DNA of 64,000 nucleotides from Microtetraspora malaysiensis (lineage in GTDB: Bacteria > Actinomycetota > Actinomycetes > Streptosporangiales > Streptosporangiaceae). Under the pieces are notes generated by a model, which had not been told where the DNA came from, searched no databases, and was given only the letters and a program-made list of their open reading frames with translations. The stretch covers positions 248,001-312,000 of the forward strand of contig NZ_BBYJ01000008.1 in NCBI RefSeq assembly GCF_001528665.1, written 5' to 3'. Below are positions 16,862 through 25,657 of the stretch, piece by piece. Every line of letters starts with the position of its first letter. The stretch's first letter is position 1. A program made the position numbers and the translations under genes.

Positions 16862-17674
16862 TCACGTACGGTTGCGGAACGCGCGGATCGACAGCGGGGC
16901 GAACACCACCGCGAGCCCGGCCGCCCACAGCAGGGACACGATCGCGCTGGAGGCGATCGGGCCGCCGCTGAGGAGCCCGCGCACCGCGTCGGCCAGGTGG
17001 CTGACCGGGTTGATCTCCGCCCACTTCTGCAGCCAGCTCGGCATGGTGGCGGTCGGCACGAACGCGTTGCTGGTGAAGGTGATCGGCATAATCAGGGAGA
17101 AGGCCAGGATCTGCACCTTCTCCTGGTTCTCCGCGGTCAGCCCGATGAGCACCGCCGGCCAGGACATGGCCAGCGCGAACGCGAGCAGCAGCGCCAGCGC
17201 GCCGAGGACGCCGAACACGCCGGTGTGGACGCGGAACCCGAGCACCATGCCGACGCCGAGGAACAGCGCGAACGCCCACGCCTGCTTCAGCGTGTCGGCG
17301 ACGATGCGTCCGGTGAGCGGCGCCGACCGGGCGATCGGCAGGCTCCGCAGCCGGTCGAACACGCCCTTGGTGATGTCGGTGTTGAGCCCGATCGCCGTCG
17401 TCAGGCTGGCGAACAGCATGTTCTGCGCGACCAGGCCCGGCAGGGAGAACTGCAGGTAGTCGCCCGTGGAGCCGGCGATCGCCCCGCCGAACACGTATGT
17501 GAACAGCAGCAGGAACATGATCGGCTGGACGCTCAGGTCCAGGAGCTCCATCGGGTTGTGCTTGATCTGCACGAGGCTGCGCCACGCCAGGGTGGCCGTG
17601 TGGCGCATGGTCGCCGCGACCCCGGGCCGCGCCGAGACGGTGACCCCGGGAGCCGCCGGGCTGATGGCCGTCAT
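16862..17674 (-). CDS. ABC-2 type permease (DrrB-like)
   Basis: 270 residues with about six transmembrane segments. The N-terminal cytoplasmic part (MRHTATLAWRSLVQIKHNPMELLDLSVQPIMF) and central signature (LPGLVAQNMLFAS, then GVFDRLRSLPIARSAPLTGRIVAD) are typical of daunorubicin-type DrrB permeases. Its ATG overlaps the ATPase stop by 4 nt (ATGA), and an AAGGAGGT ribosome-binding site (complement of 17681-17688) lies inside the ATPase gene, so the two are coupled. With the ATPase it should form an exporter for a lipophilic compound. No biosynthetic genes lie nearby, so a resistance or lipid-export role is equally possible. Confidence 0.92.
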   Translation of the reverse strand: MTAISPAAPGVTVSARPGVAATMRHTATLAWRSLVQIKHNPMELLDLSVQPIMFLLLFTYVFGGAIAGSTGDYLQFSLPGLVAQNMLFASLTTAIGLNTDITKGVFDRLRSLPIARSAPLTGRIVADTLKQAWAFALFLGVGMVLGFRVHTGVFGVLGALALLLAFALAMSWPAVLIGLTAENQEKVQILAFSLIMPITFTSNAFVPTATMPSWLQKWAEINPVSHLADAVRGLLSGGPIASSAIVSLLWAAGLAVVFAPLSIRAFRNRT

Positions 17675-18708
17675 AGCGCGACCTCCTTCTTCCTCGCGGT
17701 GCCGTTCCGCGTGTCGTCGTGGGCGCCGGCCCCGCTGCCGGGGCCGTCGCCGGGCCGGTCGCCGGCGTTTTCGGTTCCTTCGGCGCGGTGGCCGGTCAGG
17801 GCGAGGAAGACCTCGTCGAGGCTGGACTTGCGCAGCGACAGCTCGGCCGCGACCACGCCCAGATCGTCCAGGCGGCGCACGATGGAGGGCACAAGCGCGG
17901 GATCCCGGACGCTGCCGGAGACCAGACCGCCCGCGACCTCGGGCGCGGCGCCAAGCACGTCGCCCACCACGCTCGCGACCACGTCCAGGTGGGACGGCCG
18001 CAGCGGCCGCACCTCGAGCACCTGGGCGCCGGTGGTGGCCTTGAGCTCGTCGGAGGTGCCGCTCGCGATGACCTTGCCGTGGTCGAACACCACGATGTCG
18101 TCGGCGAGCTGGTCGGCCTCCTCCAGGTATTGCGTGGTGAGCAGCACCGTCACCCCGTCGTCCCGCAGGCCGCGCACGACCGCCCACAGGTCCGCCCGGC
18201 TGCGCGGGTCGAGGCCGGTGGTCGGCTCGTCCAGGAACAGCAACTGGGGGCGCCCGACGAGGCTCGCGGCGAGGTCCAGCCTGCGCCGCATCCCCCCGGA
18301 GTAGGTCTTGGCGGCACGGCCGCCCGCATCGGTCAGGTCGAACCGGGCGAGCAGCTCGGCGGCGCGCCGACGGGCCTCGGCCCGCGGCATGTCGAGTAGC
18401 CGGCCGATCATCACGAGGTTCTCCACGCCGGTCAGCGTCTCGTCGACGGCGGCGTACTGCCCGGTCAGGCCGATCAGCGACCGCACCTGGTGGGCCTGTC
18501 TGACGACGTCGTAACCGGCGACCCGGGCGCGGCCCCCGTCGGGCCGCAGCAGGGTGGCGAGGACGCGCACAGCGGTGGTCTTTCCCGCGCCGTTGGGCCC
18601 GAGGACTCCGAGCAGCCGGCCGCGCGGCACCTCGAGATCCACCCCGTCCAGGGCACGCGTCTCGCCATAGCGCTTGGCCAGTCCCTCGGCCTGAATCGCG
18701 TATGTCAT
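17671..18708 (-). CDS. ABC transporter ATPase (DrrA-like)
   Basis: 345 residues with a complete nucleotide-binding domain: Walker A GPNGAGKTT, signature YSGGMRRRLDLAASL, Walker B LLFLDEPTTGLD and the switch His region LTTQYLEEAD. The C-terminal extension (SLDEVFLALTGHRAEG) is the DrrA CREEM-type tail region, followed by a Gly/Asp-rich linker. ATG 18708 (MTYAIQAEGLAKRYG) is preferred over an in-frame start 51 nt upstream because the domain starts there. It is the first gene of the exporter operon and is divergent from the small SARP gene. Confidence 0.93.
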   Translation of the reverse strand: MTYAIQAEGLAKRYGETRALDGVDLEVPRGRLLGVLGPNGAGKTTAVRVLATLLRPDGGRARVAGYDVVRQAHQVRSLIGLTGQYAAVDETLTGVENLVMIGRLLDMPRAEARRRAAELLARFDLTDAGGRAAKTYSGGMRRRLDLAASLVGRPQLLFLDEPTTGLDPRSRADLWAVVRGLRDDGVTVLLTTQYLEEADQLADDIVVFDHGKVIASGTSDELKATTGAQVLEVRPLRPSHLDVVASVVGDVLGAAPEVAGGLVSGSVRDPALVPSIVRRLDDLGVVAAELSLRKSSLDEVFLALTGHRAEGTENAGDRPGDGPGSGAGAHDDTRNGTARKKEVAL

Positions 18709-18750
18709 GATCTCTCTTCTCGTCGGTGTCGGCTCCACTCTGAAGGACGC

Positions 18751-18798
18751 CACTGACATTTCGCTGATCCCTTCGGCCGGGCACTGACATATCGCTGA
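18751..18798. promoter_or_regulatory. Direct repeat pair in the ABC/SARP divergent promoter
   Basis: CACTGACATTTCGCTGA (18751-18767) and CACTGACATATCGCTGA (18782-18798) match at 16 of 17 positions with a 31-bp period, close to three helical turns. Both copies face the same way and the same side of the helix, upstream of the DrrA-like gene and inside the 279-bp gap to the SARP gene. SARP regulators are known to bind direct repeats, and SARP-type genes lie on both sides. I infer that this is the operator of one of them. Confidence 0.5.
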
Positions 18799-18987
18799 CG
18801 CCGTGCTGAGAAGCGGGCTGAGGCGGGTCGTGACCTCGGCTGATGACCGCTTGGCAGCTCGTTATCCACCCATTCGGTGAAGAATCACAGCGATTTACCA
18901 CATATCGGGTACTTAGAGGAGGAAGCGCGGCGGAGCCGCCGGTCGAGATCCTTTTTCCATCTGTTTCCCACGCGAGGCGGGAGGGTC

Positions 18988-19710
18988 ATGGAAAGCAACG
19001 ACTGGGGTGCTTTGCGGATCACTCTTCTCGGCGGATTCCGGCTGCTCGCCGGAGGCGATCAGGTGGTCGTCTCCGGCGGCGCCGAGCGGCTCCTCTCGTT
19101 CATCGCCCTCTGCGGCCAGTCCGTGCCCCGCGCGCTGATGGCGGGCAGGCTGTGGCCGGACGCCTCGGAGCGGAGGGCGCACGCGAGCCTGCGGTCGGCC
19201 CTCGCCCGCCTCGACGGCGTCGGCCGCCGCATCCTCGACATCGGCGCGACCGACGTACGGCTGAGCCCCGCCGCCCGCGTGGACGTCGACGAGGCGCGGG
19301 CCCTGGCCCGGCGCATCCTCGACCGGACCACCCCGACCGCCGAGCGGGATCTGAGCGCCGACGCCGTCGAGACGCTCTCGGCCGACCTGCTGCCCGGCTG
19401 GTACGACGACTGGGTGATTTTCGAGGCGGAGGAGTGGCATCGGCTGCGCGTCCACGCCCTGGAGGCGCTCGTGGACGACTTCATCGCCACCGGGAGGTTC
19501 GCCGACGCGGTCTCCGCCGCGTGCCTCGCCGTACGGGCCGAGCCGTTGCGGGAGAGCGCCCACGCCGCGCTGATCCGCGCGCACCTGGCCGAGGGGAACC
19601 AGGCCGAGGCGTTGCGTGACTACGAGCGCTGCGCCGGCCTTCTGCAGGCCGAGCTGCGGATCCCGCCCTCACCGCGGCTGCGCGAGCTGGTCGCCGGCCT
19701 GCGTCCGTGA
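18988..19710 (+). CDS. Small SARP-family transcriptional activator
   Basis: 240 residues with only the DNA-binding and activation domains. The winged helix comprises about residues 8-95 (LRITLLGGFRLLAGGDQVVVSGGAERLLSFIAL) and the BTAD about 100-240 (LLPGWYDDWVIFEAEEWHRLR and AHAALIRAHLAEGNQAEALRDYERC). The length fits stand-alone SARPs such as ActII-ORF4 or DnrI types. GGGAGG lies 3 nt before ATG 18988. It is divergent from the DrrAB-like exporter, which suggests it switches that operon (inference). Confidence 0.88.
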   Translation: MESNDWGALRITLLGGFRLLAGGDQVVVSGGAERLLSFIALCGQSVPRALMAGRLWPDASERRAHASLRSALARLDGVGRRILDIGATDVRLSPAARVDVDEARALARRILDRTTPTAERDLSADAVETLSADLLPGWYDDWVIFEAEEWHRLRVHALEALVDDFIATGRFADAVSAACLAVRAEPLRESAHAALIRAHLAEGNQAEALRDYERCAGLLQAELRIPPSPRLRELVAGLRP

Positions 19711-19893
19711 CGCCGCGAGTCGCCGGATCGGGCCGTGCGGCAGGTGGCGCCGGAGGGGGAGCGGTCACGCTCGCGTCACGCGGGTGTCGCGGCGCCGTGG
19801 CGCGGCCCCGGTCACGATGCGAGGTGACCCGTAGTCGCGCCCACCCTCCGGCCGGACGGTCGCCGGGTGGCTCCATGGAGAAAGGAGACGGCC

Positions 19894-20358
19894 ATGCGAC
19901 GCACCGGACGTGTGATGCTGCTTGGCTCGGCCCTCCTCACAACCCTCGCACTCAGTCCGACCGGGGTATCCCACGCCGCGGCCACCCCCACCGAGGCGAC
20001 CCTGAGCATGTCGCAGCACTCGGCGTTCAGCCGGGACGACTACAAGAAGGGCTTCCGCGACGGGTACAAGGACGGCCGCGCCGACTGCAAGGCCGGCATG
20101 GAGAAGAAGGCCATGCAGGGCCTCGCCGGAGAGGACGACTACGAGCGCGGCTACTCCGACGGCTACGACAAGGGCTTCCACAGCTGCAAGCGGATGAAGA
20201 AGGAGAAGAAGGAGAAGATGCACCGCATGCACGAGGAGCGGATGCACCGCATGCACAAGGAGAAGACGCAGCGGATGCACGAGCAGCGCATGCAGCGGAT
20301 GCACGAGCAGCGCATGCGCACGGAGAAGGCGCACCGGATGTACCAGTCGCAGCGGTGA
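19894..20358 (+). CDS. Secreted Met/His-rich repeat protein
   Basis: 154 residues. The signal peptide (MRRTGRVMLLGSALLTTLAL, cleavage after about residue 32, SHAAA) exports it. The mature part holds two related Tyr/Gly units, DDYKKGFRDGYKDG followed by Cys, and DDYERGYSDGYDKGF followed by Cys. Then comes a Lys-rich, highly charged helix with repeated RMHEE, RMHKE, RMHEQ and RMQ units. Evenly spaced Met and His on one helix would suit Cu or another soft metal, but this is inference. No family is recognised. AAAGGAGA (19881-19888) precedes ATG 19894. Confidence 0.78.
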   Translation: MRRTGRVMLLGSALLTTLALSPTGVSHAAATPTEATLSMSQHSAFSRDDYKKGFRDGYKDGRADCKAGMEKKAMQGLAGEDDYERGYSDGYDKGFHSCKRMKKEKKEKMHRMHEERMHRMHKEKTQRMHEQRMQRMHEQRMRTEKAHRMYQSQR

Positions 20359-20466
20359 TCCGGCCGCTGTCCGGCCCGCCATCGGGGTCCCGTCAGTCGG
20401 TGGTCCGCATGCGCTCCGGAGGCCGCCTCGCCACCGGCCGGTGAACCGGGCGAACGGCGATGAACA

Positions 20467-20493
20467 GGGGGCGTGGTCGCGCACCATGCCCCC
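20467..20493. terminator. Hairpin terminator between convergent genes
   Basis: GGGGGCGTGGT (20467-20477) pairs with ACCATGCCCCC (20483-20493), 11 bp with one G-U, around a 5-nt loop. It lies between the Met/His-rich gene and sepH, which converge. I see no gene in the rest of 20359-20678, and no second strong hairpin. Confidence 0.45.
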
Positions 20494-20678
20494 GATCGCC
20501 GGGCGACGACGGGAGGTCAGTGGAGCGTGGAGGAGGGCGTTCACGCAGTGGAACGGTCGACCGGGGGGAGGCCCGGGCAGCCGGAGTCACATGGGGTGAC
20601 ATGCCGGTAGAGCGGCCGGAAGCCGGTCGTCCGCGAGACGCGGGGGGAGACGGGCGCGGGCGCCTCGTCAGGAGCGGA

Positions 20679-22613
20679 TCATTCCTGCTTGCGGGCGCCG
20701 AACATGATCTCGTCCCACGTCGGGACGGAGGCACGCCGCCCGCGCGACTTGCGGGGCCGGGCCGGAGCGGGCTTGGGAGTGGGCGGGGCCGGCGGCTCGG
20801 GCTTCGGCTCCTTCGCCGCGCCCTGCTTGCCCGGGCTCGTGCCTGAAGCGGCGGCGGGCGCGGCAGGTGGTGCGGCTCGCTCCTCACTGAGCCTCGCGGC
20901 GGGCACGGCGACGGCCTCCTTGGCCGTGCCGGGCTCGCCCTCCGCCGGCGCGGGCGCGGCGGCAGGTGCGTCAGCAGGGGTCTCGACCCGCTCGGTCGCG
21001 GCGGCGTCACCGGGGCTCTCGGCCCGCTCAGCGGGCGGGACCGTGGGCGTGGGCGGCTGGGCTGCGGGCGCCGTCGCTTCGCTCTCCGGAGCGCTCCCGG
21101 CGTCCGTCGCGGCGGCCGGCTCGGACACGGTCGGCGCATCCGAAGGCGCCCTGTCGCTCACGGGCGCGGTCGCCTCGACCGACGCGTCTGCCACGTCCTC
21201 TGAAGCCGCGGCCTCCACGGCCGTGCCTTCCGAAGCCGTATCTTCCGAAGTCGTGCCCTCCGGAGCCGGGGAGTCCGACGCCGTCGTGACCTCGATCGCC
21301 TCCGCGGCGGCGGCCACGGACGGGGTGGCCTCGTCCTGCCGGCCGGGTGGTGCGGGAGCCGACGGGACGTCGTCGGCCGCCGGCGCGCCGGCGTTCCGCA
21401 CCGATGTGCCCGGCGCGCCCGCGGCGCCTACCGGGCTGTCGGCCGCGACGGCCGTGTCGGTGCCCGCCTCGGCCTCCGCGTACGCCTCAATGCCACCGGA
21501 GGGCGCGTGCGGTGCGCTCTCCGGCACCAGGGAAAGCCGTTCCTCGGCGCGTGGCGTCTCCTCGGCCACGGGCTCGCGCACCGGGTCGCCGGGACGCGTC
21601 GGGTACGCGGCCTCCCCGACGTCGGGCAGGTGCGGGGTAGGGGCGCTCGGCGGTGGCGCGCCGCCGTGGACGGGCGCGGGCTCGGTCACCCGGACCGGGG
21701 GCCGCGTCTCGGTCTCCGGCAGGGCCGCCTCCTGGGCGGGTTCGCGCAGGTGGAACGCCGTCTCCCGGCTCGGCTCGGGACGGAAGACGGGACGGCCCGG
21801 GGCCGTCGGGGCCTCGGGCCGGTACGCCGTCTCGGCGGCCGGACGGGCCGCGGGCTCGTCGCGGACCGGATCGTCCCGGCGGGCGGGCTCGGGCCGGACG
21901 GGCGGGAAGTCGGGCTCCGCGCGGCCGGCGCGGACGGAGAGCGGGCCCTCGGGCAGCGGAGGGACGGGCGCGAGCTTGGACGCCAGGCGAGGCAGGAACG
22001 GCCGCACCGTCGTGTCCTCGACGGGGACGGGCTCGACGTACTCGGCGGCGGACAGGCGCATCGCCTCGTCGTCGTTGGGCGTGATGTGGCGGCGGCGCGG
22101 GTCGAACAGCCACTCCGCGTGCCGGGTGTGACCGTTCCAGACGAAGCCGAGCTTCACCCGCCAGAGGTTGTCGTCACGCTTGCACGAGTCCCAGTCGATC
22201 TCGTCGGCGGGCACGCCGCGCCGGGTCAGCCGCTCCGCGACCAACTCGCCGAGGGTGGGGCCGGGTGTGGTCTCGCCGGGAAGGCGCACGGCGACCCGCT
22301 GCGCCTGCTGGGCCATGTATTCGCGCTCCTGAAGCACGGGCCCCTCGAACCAGCGGACACGTTCGACCGGGATGCCGGCGGTCGCCGCGATCTCCTCCGC
22401 CGACTCTCCGGCGCGGATGCGAGCCTGGATCTCCTTGGGACGCAACGGACTCTCCACTTCGATCTCGTACTGGCCGAGACGGGAGAAGTTGCCGCGGACG
22501 GCAGCACGGAGCCGGTCGTCGACGGGAAGCGTGAACCGCGTACCGCGTCCGGCCGTGGCCAGAACGAGGTACGTGCCGTCCTCACTTACCGCGACGAGAC
22601 GGAGCTCCTGCAT
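20679..22613 (-). CDS. sepH: SepH-like cell division regulator (DUF3071)
   Basis: 644 residues. The N-terminal DUF3071 region (about 1-165, MQELRLVAVSEDGTYLVLA and LRPKEIQARIRAGESAEEIAATAGIPVERV, an HTH-like segment) is followed by WDSCKRDDNLWRVKLGFVWNGHTRHAEWLFDP. A very long, disordered Ala/Pro/Glu-rich linker leads to the conserved C-terminal tail RRASVPTWDEIMFGARKQE. SepH stimulates FtsZ assembly during septation in Streptomyces and mycobacteria. The linker here is unusually long (about 400 residues). AAGGGA lies 6 nt before ATG 22613. The 288 bp upstream (22614-22901) hold no gene. Confidence 0.92.
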   Translation of the reverse strand: MQELRLVAVSEDGTYLVLATAGRGTRFTLPVDDRLRAAVRGNFSRLGQYEIEVESPLRPKEIQARIRAGESAEEIAATAGIPVERVRWFEGPVLQEREYMAQQAQRVAVRLPGETTPGPTLGELVAERLTRRGVPADEIDWDSCKRDDNLWRVKLGFVWNGHTRHAEWLFDPRRRHITPNDDEAMRLSAAEYVEPVPVEDTTVRPFLPRLASKLAPVPPLPEGPLSVRAGRAEPDFPPVRPEPARRDDPVRDEPAARPAAETAYRPEAPTAPGRPVFRPEPSRETAFHLREPAQEAALPETETRPPVRVTEPAPVHGGAPPPSAPTPHLPDVGEAAYPTRPGDPVREPVAEETPRAEERLSLVPESAPHAPSGGIEAYAEAEAGTDTAVAADSPVGAAGAPGTSVRNAGAPAADDVPSAPAPPGRQDEATPSVAAAAEAIEVTTASDSPAPEGTTSEDTASEGTAVEAAASEDVADASVEATAPVSDRAPSDAPTVSEPAAATDAGSAPESEATAPAAQPPTPTVPPAERAESPGDAAATERVETPADAPAAAPAPAEGEPGTAKEAVAVPAARLSEERAAPPAAPAAASGTSPGKQGAAKEPKPEPPAPPTPKPAPARPRKSRGRRASVPTWDEIMFGARKQE

Positions 22614-22901
22614 GCGAGTCCCTTCGTCGTCGTGCTCAATCTTCCCCCGGACCCTTGAGTTTCTCGCGTGAGCCGGTTGCCTTCCAGCACCGTACCCGGC
22701 ATGTCCGAACATCGCCTTCCCCAGGGGCGTGGCAGGCGACATGACGCCGGTCACATTTGTCGCATTCACCTTTCTACAGCGTGGCGGGGTTCAGCAAGCG
22801 GTTCTTGCCCCTCCGGGATTCCGGCGAGTCGCGCCGGGGCCCGCGCGAGCACGGAGCGGGGCCGCCGACGGAGTCTCAGACGTCATCGAGACGCCATGGT
22901 G

Positions 22902-24185
22902 TCAGCCCAGGACGACGTCCAGGTAGTCGTTCGTGAACACCCGCTGGGGGTCGAGCTCGTCGCGCAGCGCCACGAAGTCGGCGAACTTCGGATAGACCGT
23001 GGCGAGGTAGGCGGCGTCCCTGGTGTGAAGCTTGCCCCAGTGGGGACGGCCGCCGAACCTGGTCAGGACCTCCTCGACACCCTCGAAATATTCGGGGTTC
23101 GGCGTCGGACGGTAGACGTGGCAGGCGATATACGCGCTGTGCCTGCCGTACGCGGTGGACAGCCAGGCGTCCGACGGTGGGGTCACCCTGACCTCGACGG
23201 GGAAGGTGATCTTCCAGTCCATCCGCTCGATGAGGTCGCGGGTCTCACGCAGGGCCTGGGTCAGGTTCTCCCGCGGGATCGCGTACTCCATCTCCAGGAA
23301 GCGCACCTCCCGCACCGAGTTGAAGATCTTGTACGACGTGTCGACGGACTCGGACGCGCTGAGCAGGCTCGCGGAGACCCCGTTGATGCGCGGGATCGCG
23401 CCGGGCATCTTCGCGCCGACCGCGCAGGCCGCGCCGAAGATCGTGTTCTCCAGGAAGACGTTGTCCAGCCAGTGCTTGAACGGGCCGGTGGGCCGGGCCG
23501 GGCCGGGGGAGCGGTTGTTGCGCTTGGCCAGGCAGGTGTCGGTGTGCGGCAGCCAGAAGAAGTCGAGGTGCTCGTTCTCGGCGGTCAGTTCGTCCAGCGT
23601 CTCCAGGATGCCGCTGAACGGCAGCGGCTCGCGGCGGCTGCGCAGCAGGAACGACGGCTCCACCCGGAACGTGACGGCGGTGAGGATGCCGAGCGCGCCG
23701 AGGCCCACGCGGGCCGCGTCGAACAGCGGGCCCTCGCTGACGGTGGTGATCGTTCCGTCGGCGAGCACGATCTCCAGTTCGATGACCTGGTCGGCGAGGC
23801 CGCCGATGTCCCGTCCGGTCCCGTGGGTGCCGGTCTGGATCGCGCCCGCGATGGTCTGCGCGGTGATATCGCCCATGTTGCCGAGCGCGAGGCCGCGTTT
23901 GTGCAGCTCGTCGTTGACGACGTGCAGGGGGGTGCCCGCGGCGACCTTGGCCCAGTCGTCACCGGTCGCGAGCACGCCGGTGAGCGCGTGGGGCCGCAGC
24001 ATGATGCCGTCGACCAGGGCGATGCCGGTGAAGGAGTGCCCGGTGCCCGTCATACGGACCCTGCGGCCGCTCCGCGCGGCGTCCTGTACGGCTTCGGCCA
24101 CCTCGGCGGCGGACGCGGGCGTCCTGATCTCGGCGGGGGTGACGGACTGGTTGCCGGCCCAGTTGCGGAACTCGTTCATGACCAT
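22902..24185 (-). CDS. FAD-linked D-arabinono-1,4-lactone oxidase-family enzyme
   Basis: 427 residues with an FAD-binding PCMH domain (about 1-190) whose GTGHSF segment (H50) is the site that carries covalent FAD in this family, and a C-terminal ALO domain ending with PHWGKLH and a terminal NDYL. Relatives include mycobacterial L-gulono-1,4-lactone dehydrogenase-like proteins and sugar-alcohol oxidases. The exact substrate is uncertain. An in-frame ATG at 24179 could also be the start. The upstream gene on the same strand, an MFS permease, ends 93 bp away. Confidence 0.88.
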   Translation of the reverse strand: MVMNEFRNWAGNQSVTPAEIRTPASAAEVAEAVQDAARSGRRVRMTGTGHSFTGIALVDGIMLRPHALTGVLATGDDWAKVAAGTPLHVVNDELHKRGLALGNMGDITAQTIAGAIQTGTHGTGRDIGGLADQVIELEIVLADGTITTVSEGPLFDAARVGLGALGILTAVTFRVEPSFLLRSRREPLPFSGILETLDELTAENEHLDFFWLPHTDTCLAKRNNRSPGPARPTGPFKHWLDNVFLENTIFGAACAVGAKMPGAIPRINGVSASLLSASESVDTSYKIFNSVREVRFLEMEYAIPRENLTQALRETRDLIERMDWKITFPVEVRVTPPSDAWLSTAYGRHSAYIACHVYRPTPNPEYFEGVEEVLTRFGGRPHWGKLHTRDAAYLATVYPKFADFVALRDELDPQRVFTNDYLDVVLG

Positions 24186-24278
24186 CCAAGCCCACGTTTT
24201 CGGGAGAAAACATGAACGATACTCATGAAGCCGGCGCCGAATCCAGAGCCCGGGGCCGGGAACCTGCCGGTGCCCCCG

Positions 24279-25481
24279 TCAGGCGGCGTCGTTCCCGGCG
24301 ACCTCGGGTGTGCGCAGCCAGGCCGACCCGGCGAGGCCAACCGCGACGGCCAGCAGCGCGCAGATGAGCGGGAAGCCGTACGCGTTGGACGCGCCGTAGC
24401 TGTCGGTGAGCCGCCCGCCGGCCCACGCGCCGATCGCCACGCCGAACCCGAGCGACGTGGACAGCCACGACATGCCCTCGGTGAGCTGTGCCGCCGGGAC
24501 CATCCGCTCGACCAGGGAGAACCCGGTGATCAGTGTGGGTGAGATCGCCAGCCCGGCGAAGAACAGGGCGACCGCCATCGTCGGGACGTTGCCCATCAGG
24601 ATGAGCGGGGTCAGCCCCACGACGAACACCCCGAGCCCGCGCACCAGCCGCCGGCGCAGGTCGATCTTCCAGTGGCGCGAGCCGTACCAGAGGCCGGAGA
24701 CCATGCTGCCGCTCGCGACCGAGGCGAGCAGCAGGCCCGCCGCGCCCTTTGCGCCGTGCTCCTCGGCGAACGCGACGGTGACGATGTCGATCGAGCCGAA
24801 GACCGAGCCGACGGCGAGGAACACCATCACGAGCAGCGCGACCCCCGGGATCGCGATCGGCGAGCCCGTGTGCGCGCGATGCCGTACGGCCGGCGGCTCG
24901 GTGCCGCGGAGCGCGGCGAACGCGAGGGTGCCGCCGACGGCGAGCAGGATGGCGACGACGAGCCCGACGTAGACGTTGACGCCGGTGGCCAGCGCGGTGA
25001 CGAAAGCCGGGCCGGCCACGAAGATCGCCTCGTCGGCCACGCTCTCGAACGAGAACGCGGTGTGCAGCTTCGCGGGGTCGTCGAGCACGTGCGACCACCG
25101 GGCCCGGACCATCGACCCGAGCGAGGTGGCGGCCGCGCCGACGACGAAGGCGGTCGCGTAGAGGGTCCAGATGGGCGCCTTGGCGTGCGCGCACAGAATG
25201 AGCGCGACGAGCGCGGCGCCGTGCAGGAAGACGAGCGGGACGAGCACCTTGGCCTGGCCGTACCGGTCCACGAGCCGGCCCGACAGCGGCGCGGCGAGCG
25301 CGAAGGCCACCGACTCTACCGCCGAGACCGCGCCCGCCGTGGCGTAGGAGCCGGTCAGCTCCGACACCAGCAGGATGATGCCGATGCCCAGCATGGACAT
25401 CGGGATGCGGCCGACGAATCCCGCGATGACGAAGCCCTTGACTCCAGGCGTGCCGAAGAGCCCGCGGTACGGCCCCACCAT
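24279..25481 (-). CDS. MFS transporter
   Basis: 400 residues, about 12 transmembrane segments, beginning MVGPYRGLFGTPGVKGFVIAGFVGRIPMSMLG. The loop-2 motif is present as GRLVDRYGQAKV, and helix-5 region FESVADEAIFVAGP is typical of a large actinobacterial MFS family of unknown substrate. The start at 25481 is chosen because an AGGGG ribosome-binding site lies ahead and the longer frame adds only a charged, non-membrane leader. It is divergent from the lytic transglycosylase gene. Confidence 0.85.
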   Translation of the reverse strand: MVGPYRGLFGTPGVKGFVIAGFVGRIPMSMLGIGIILLVSELTGSYATAGAVSAVESVAFALAAPLSGRLVDRYGQAKVLVPLVFLHGAALVALILCAHAKAPIWTLYATAFVVGAAATSLGSMVRARWSHVLDDPAKLHTAFSFESVADEAIFVAGPAFVTALATGVNVYVGLVVAILLAVGGTLAFAALRGTEPPAVRHRAHTGSPIAIPGVALLVMVFLAVGSVFGSIDIVTVAFAEEHGAKGAAGLLLASVASGSMVSGLWYGSRHWKIDLRRRLVRGLGVFVVGLTPLILMGNVPTMAVALFFAGLAISPTLITGFSLVERMVPAAQLTEGMSWLSTSLGFGVAIGAWAGGRLTDSYGASNAYGFPLICALLAVAVGLAGSAWLRTPEVAGNDAA

Positions 25482-25657
25482 GTCGATTTCCCCTCGCACT
25501 CCGTGCGTCCGGGCACCTCGATGCGACTGGTGCGGCCGCGGGCTCCCCCGCTCGCGACACGCGGACGTGCACTTATCCTGCCAGACCATGTCGTACCGGC
25601 TGGCCGGTTGGCAAGTGATTTTTCGATCTACGTCCCGAAGCGACTAGCCTGAGCCGG

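Noticed and set aside
13527-17585. Open frame of about 1350 codons on the minus strand
   Set aside because: Antisense to the AfsR-like gene; typical high-GC third-position shadow with no recognisable motif.
20200-20345. Short regular repeats that could suggest a CRISPR array
   Set aside because: They are in-frame codons for R-M-H units, with no constant repeat/spacer lengths.
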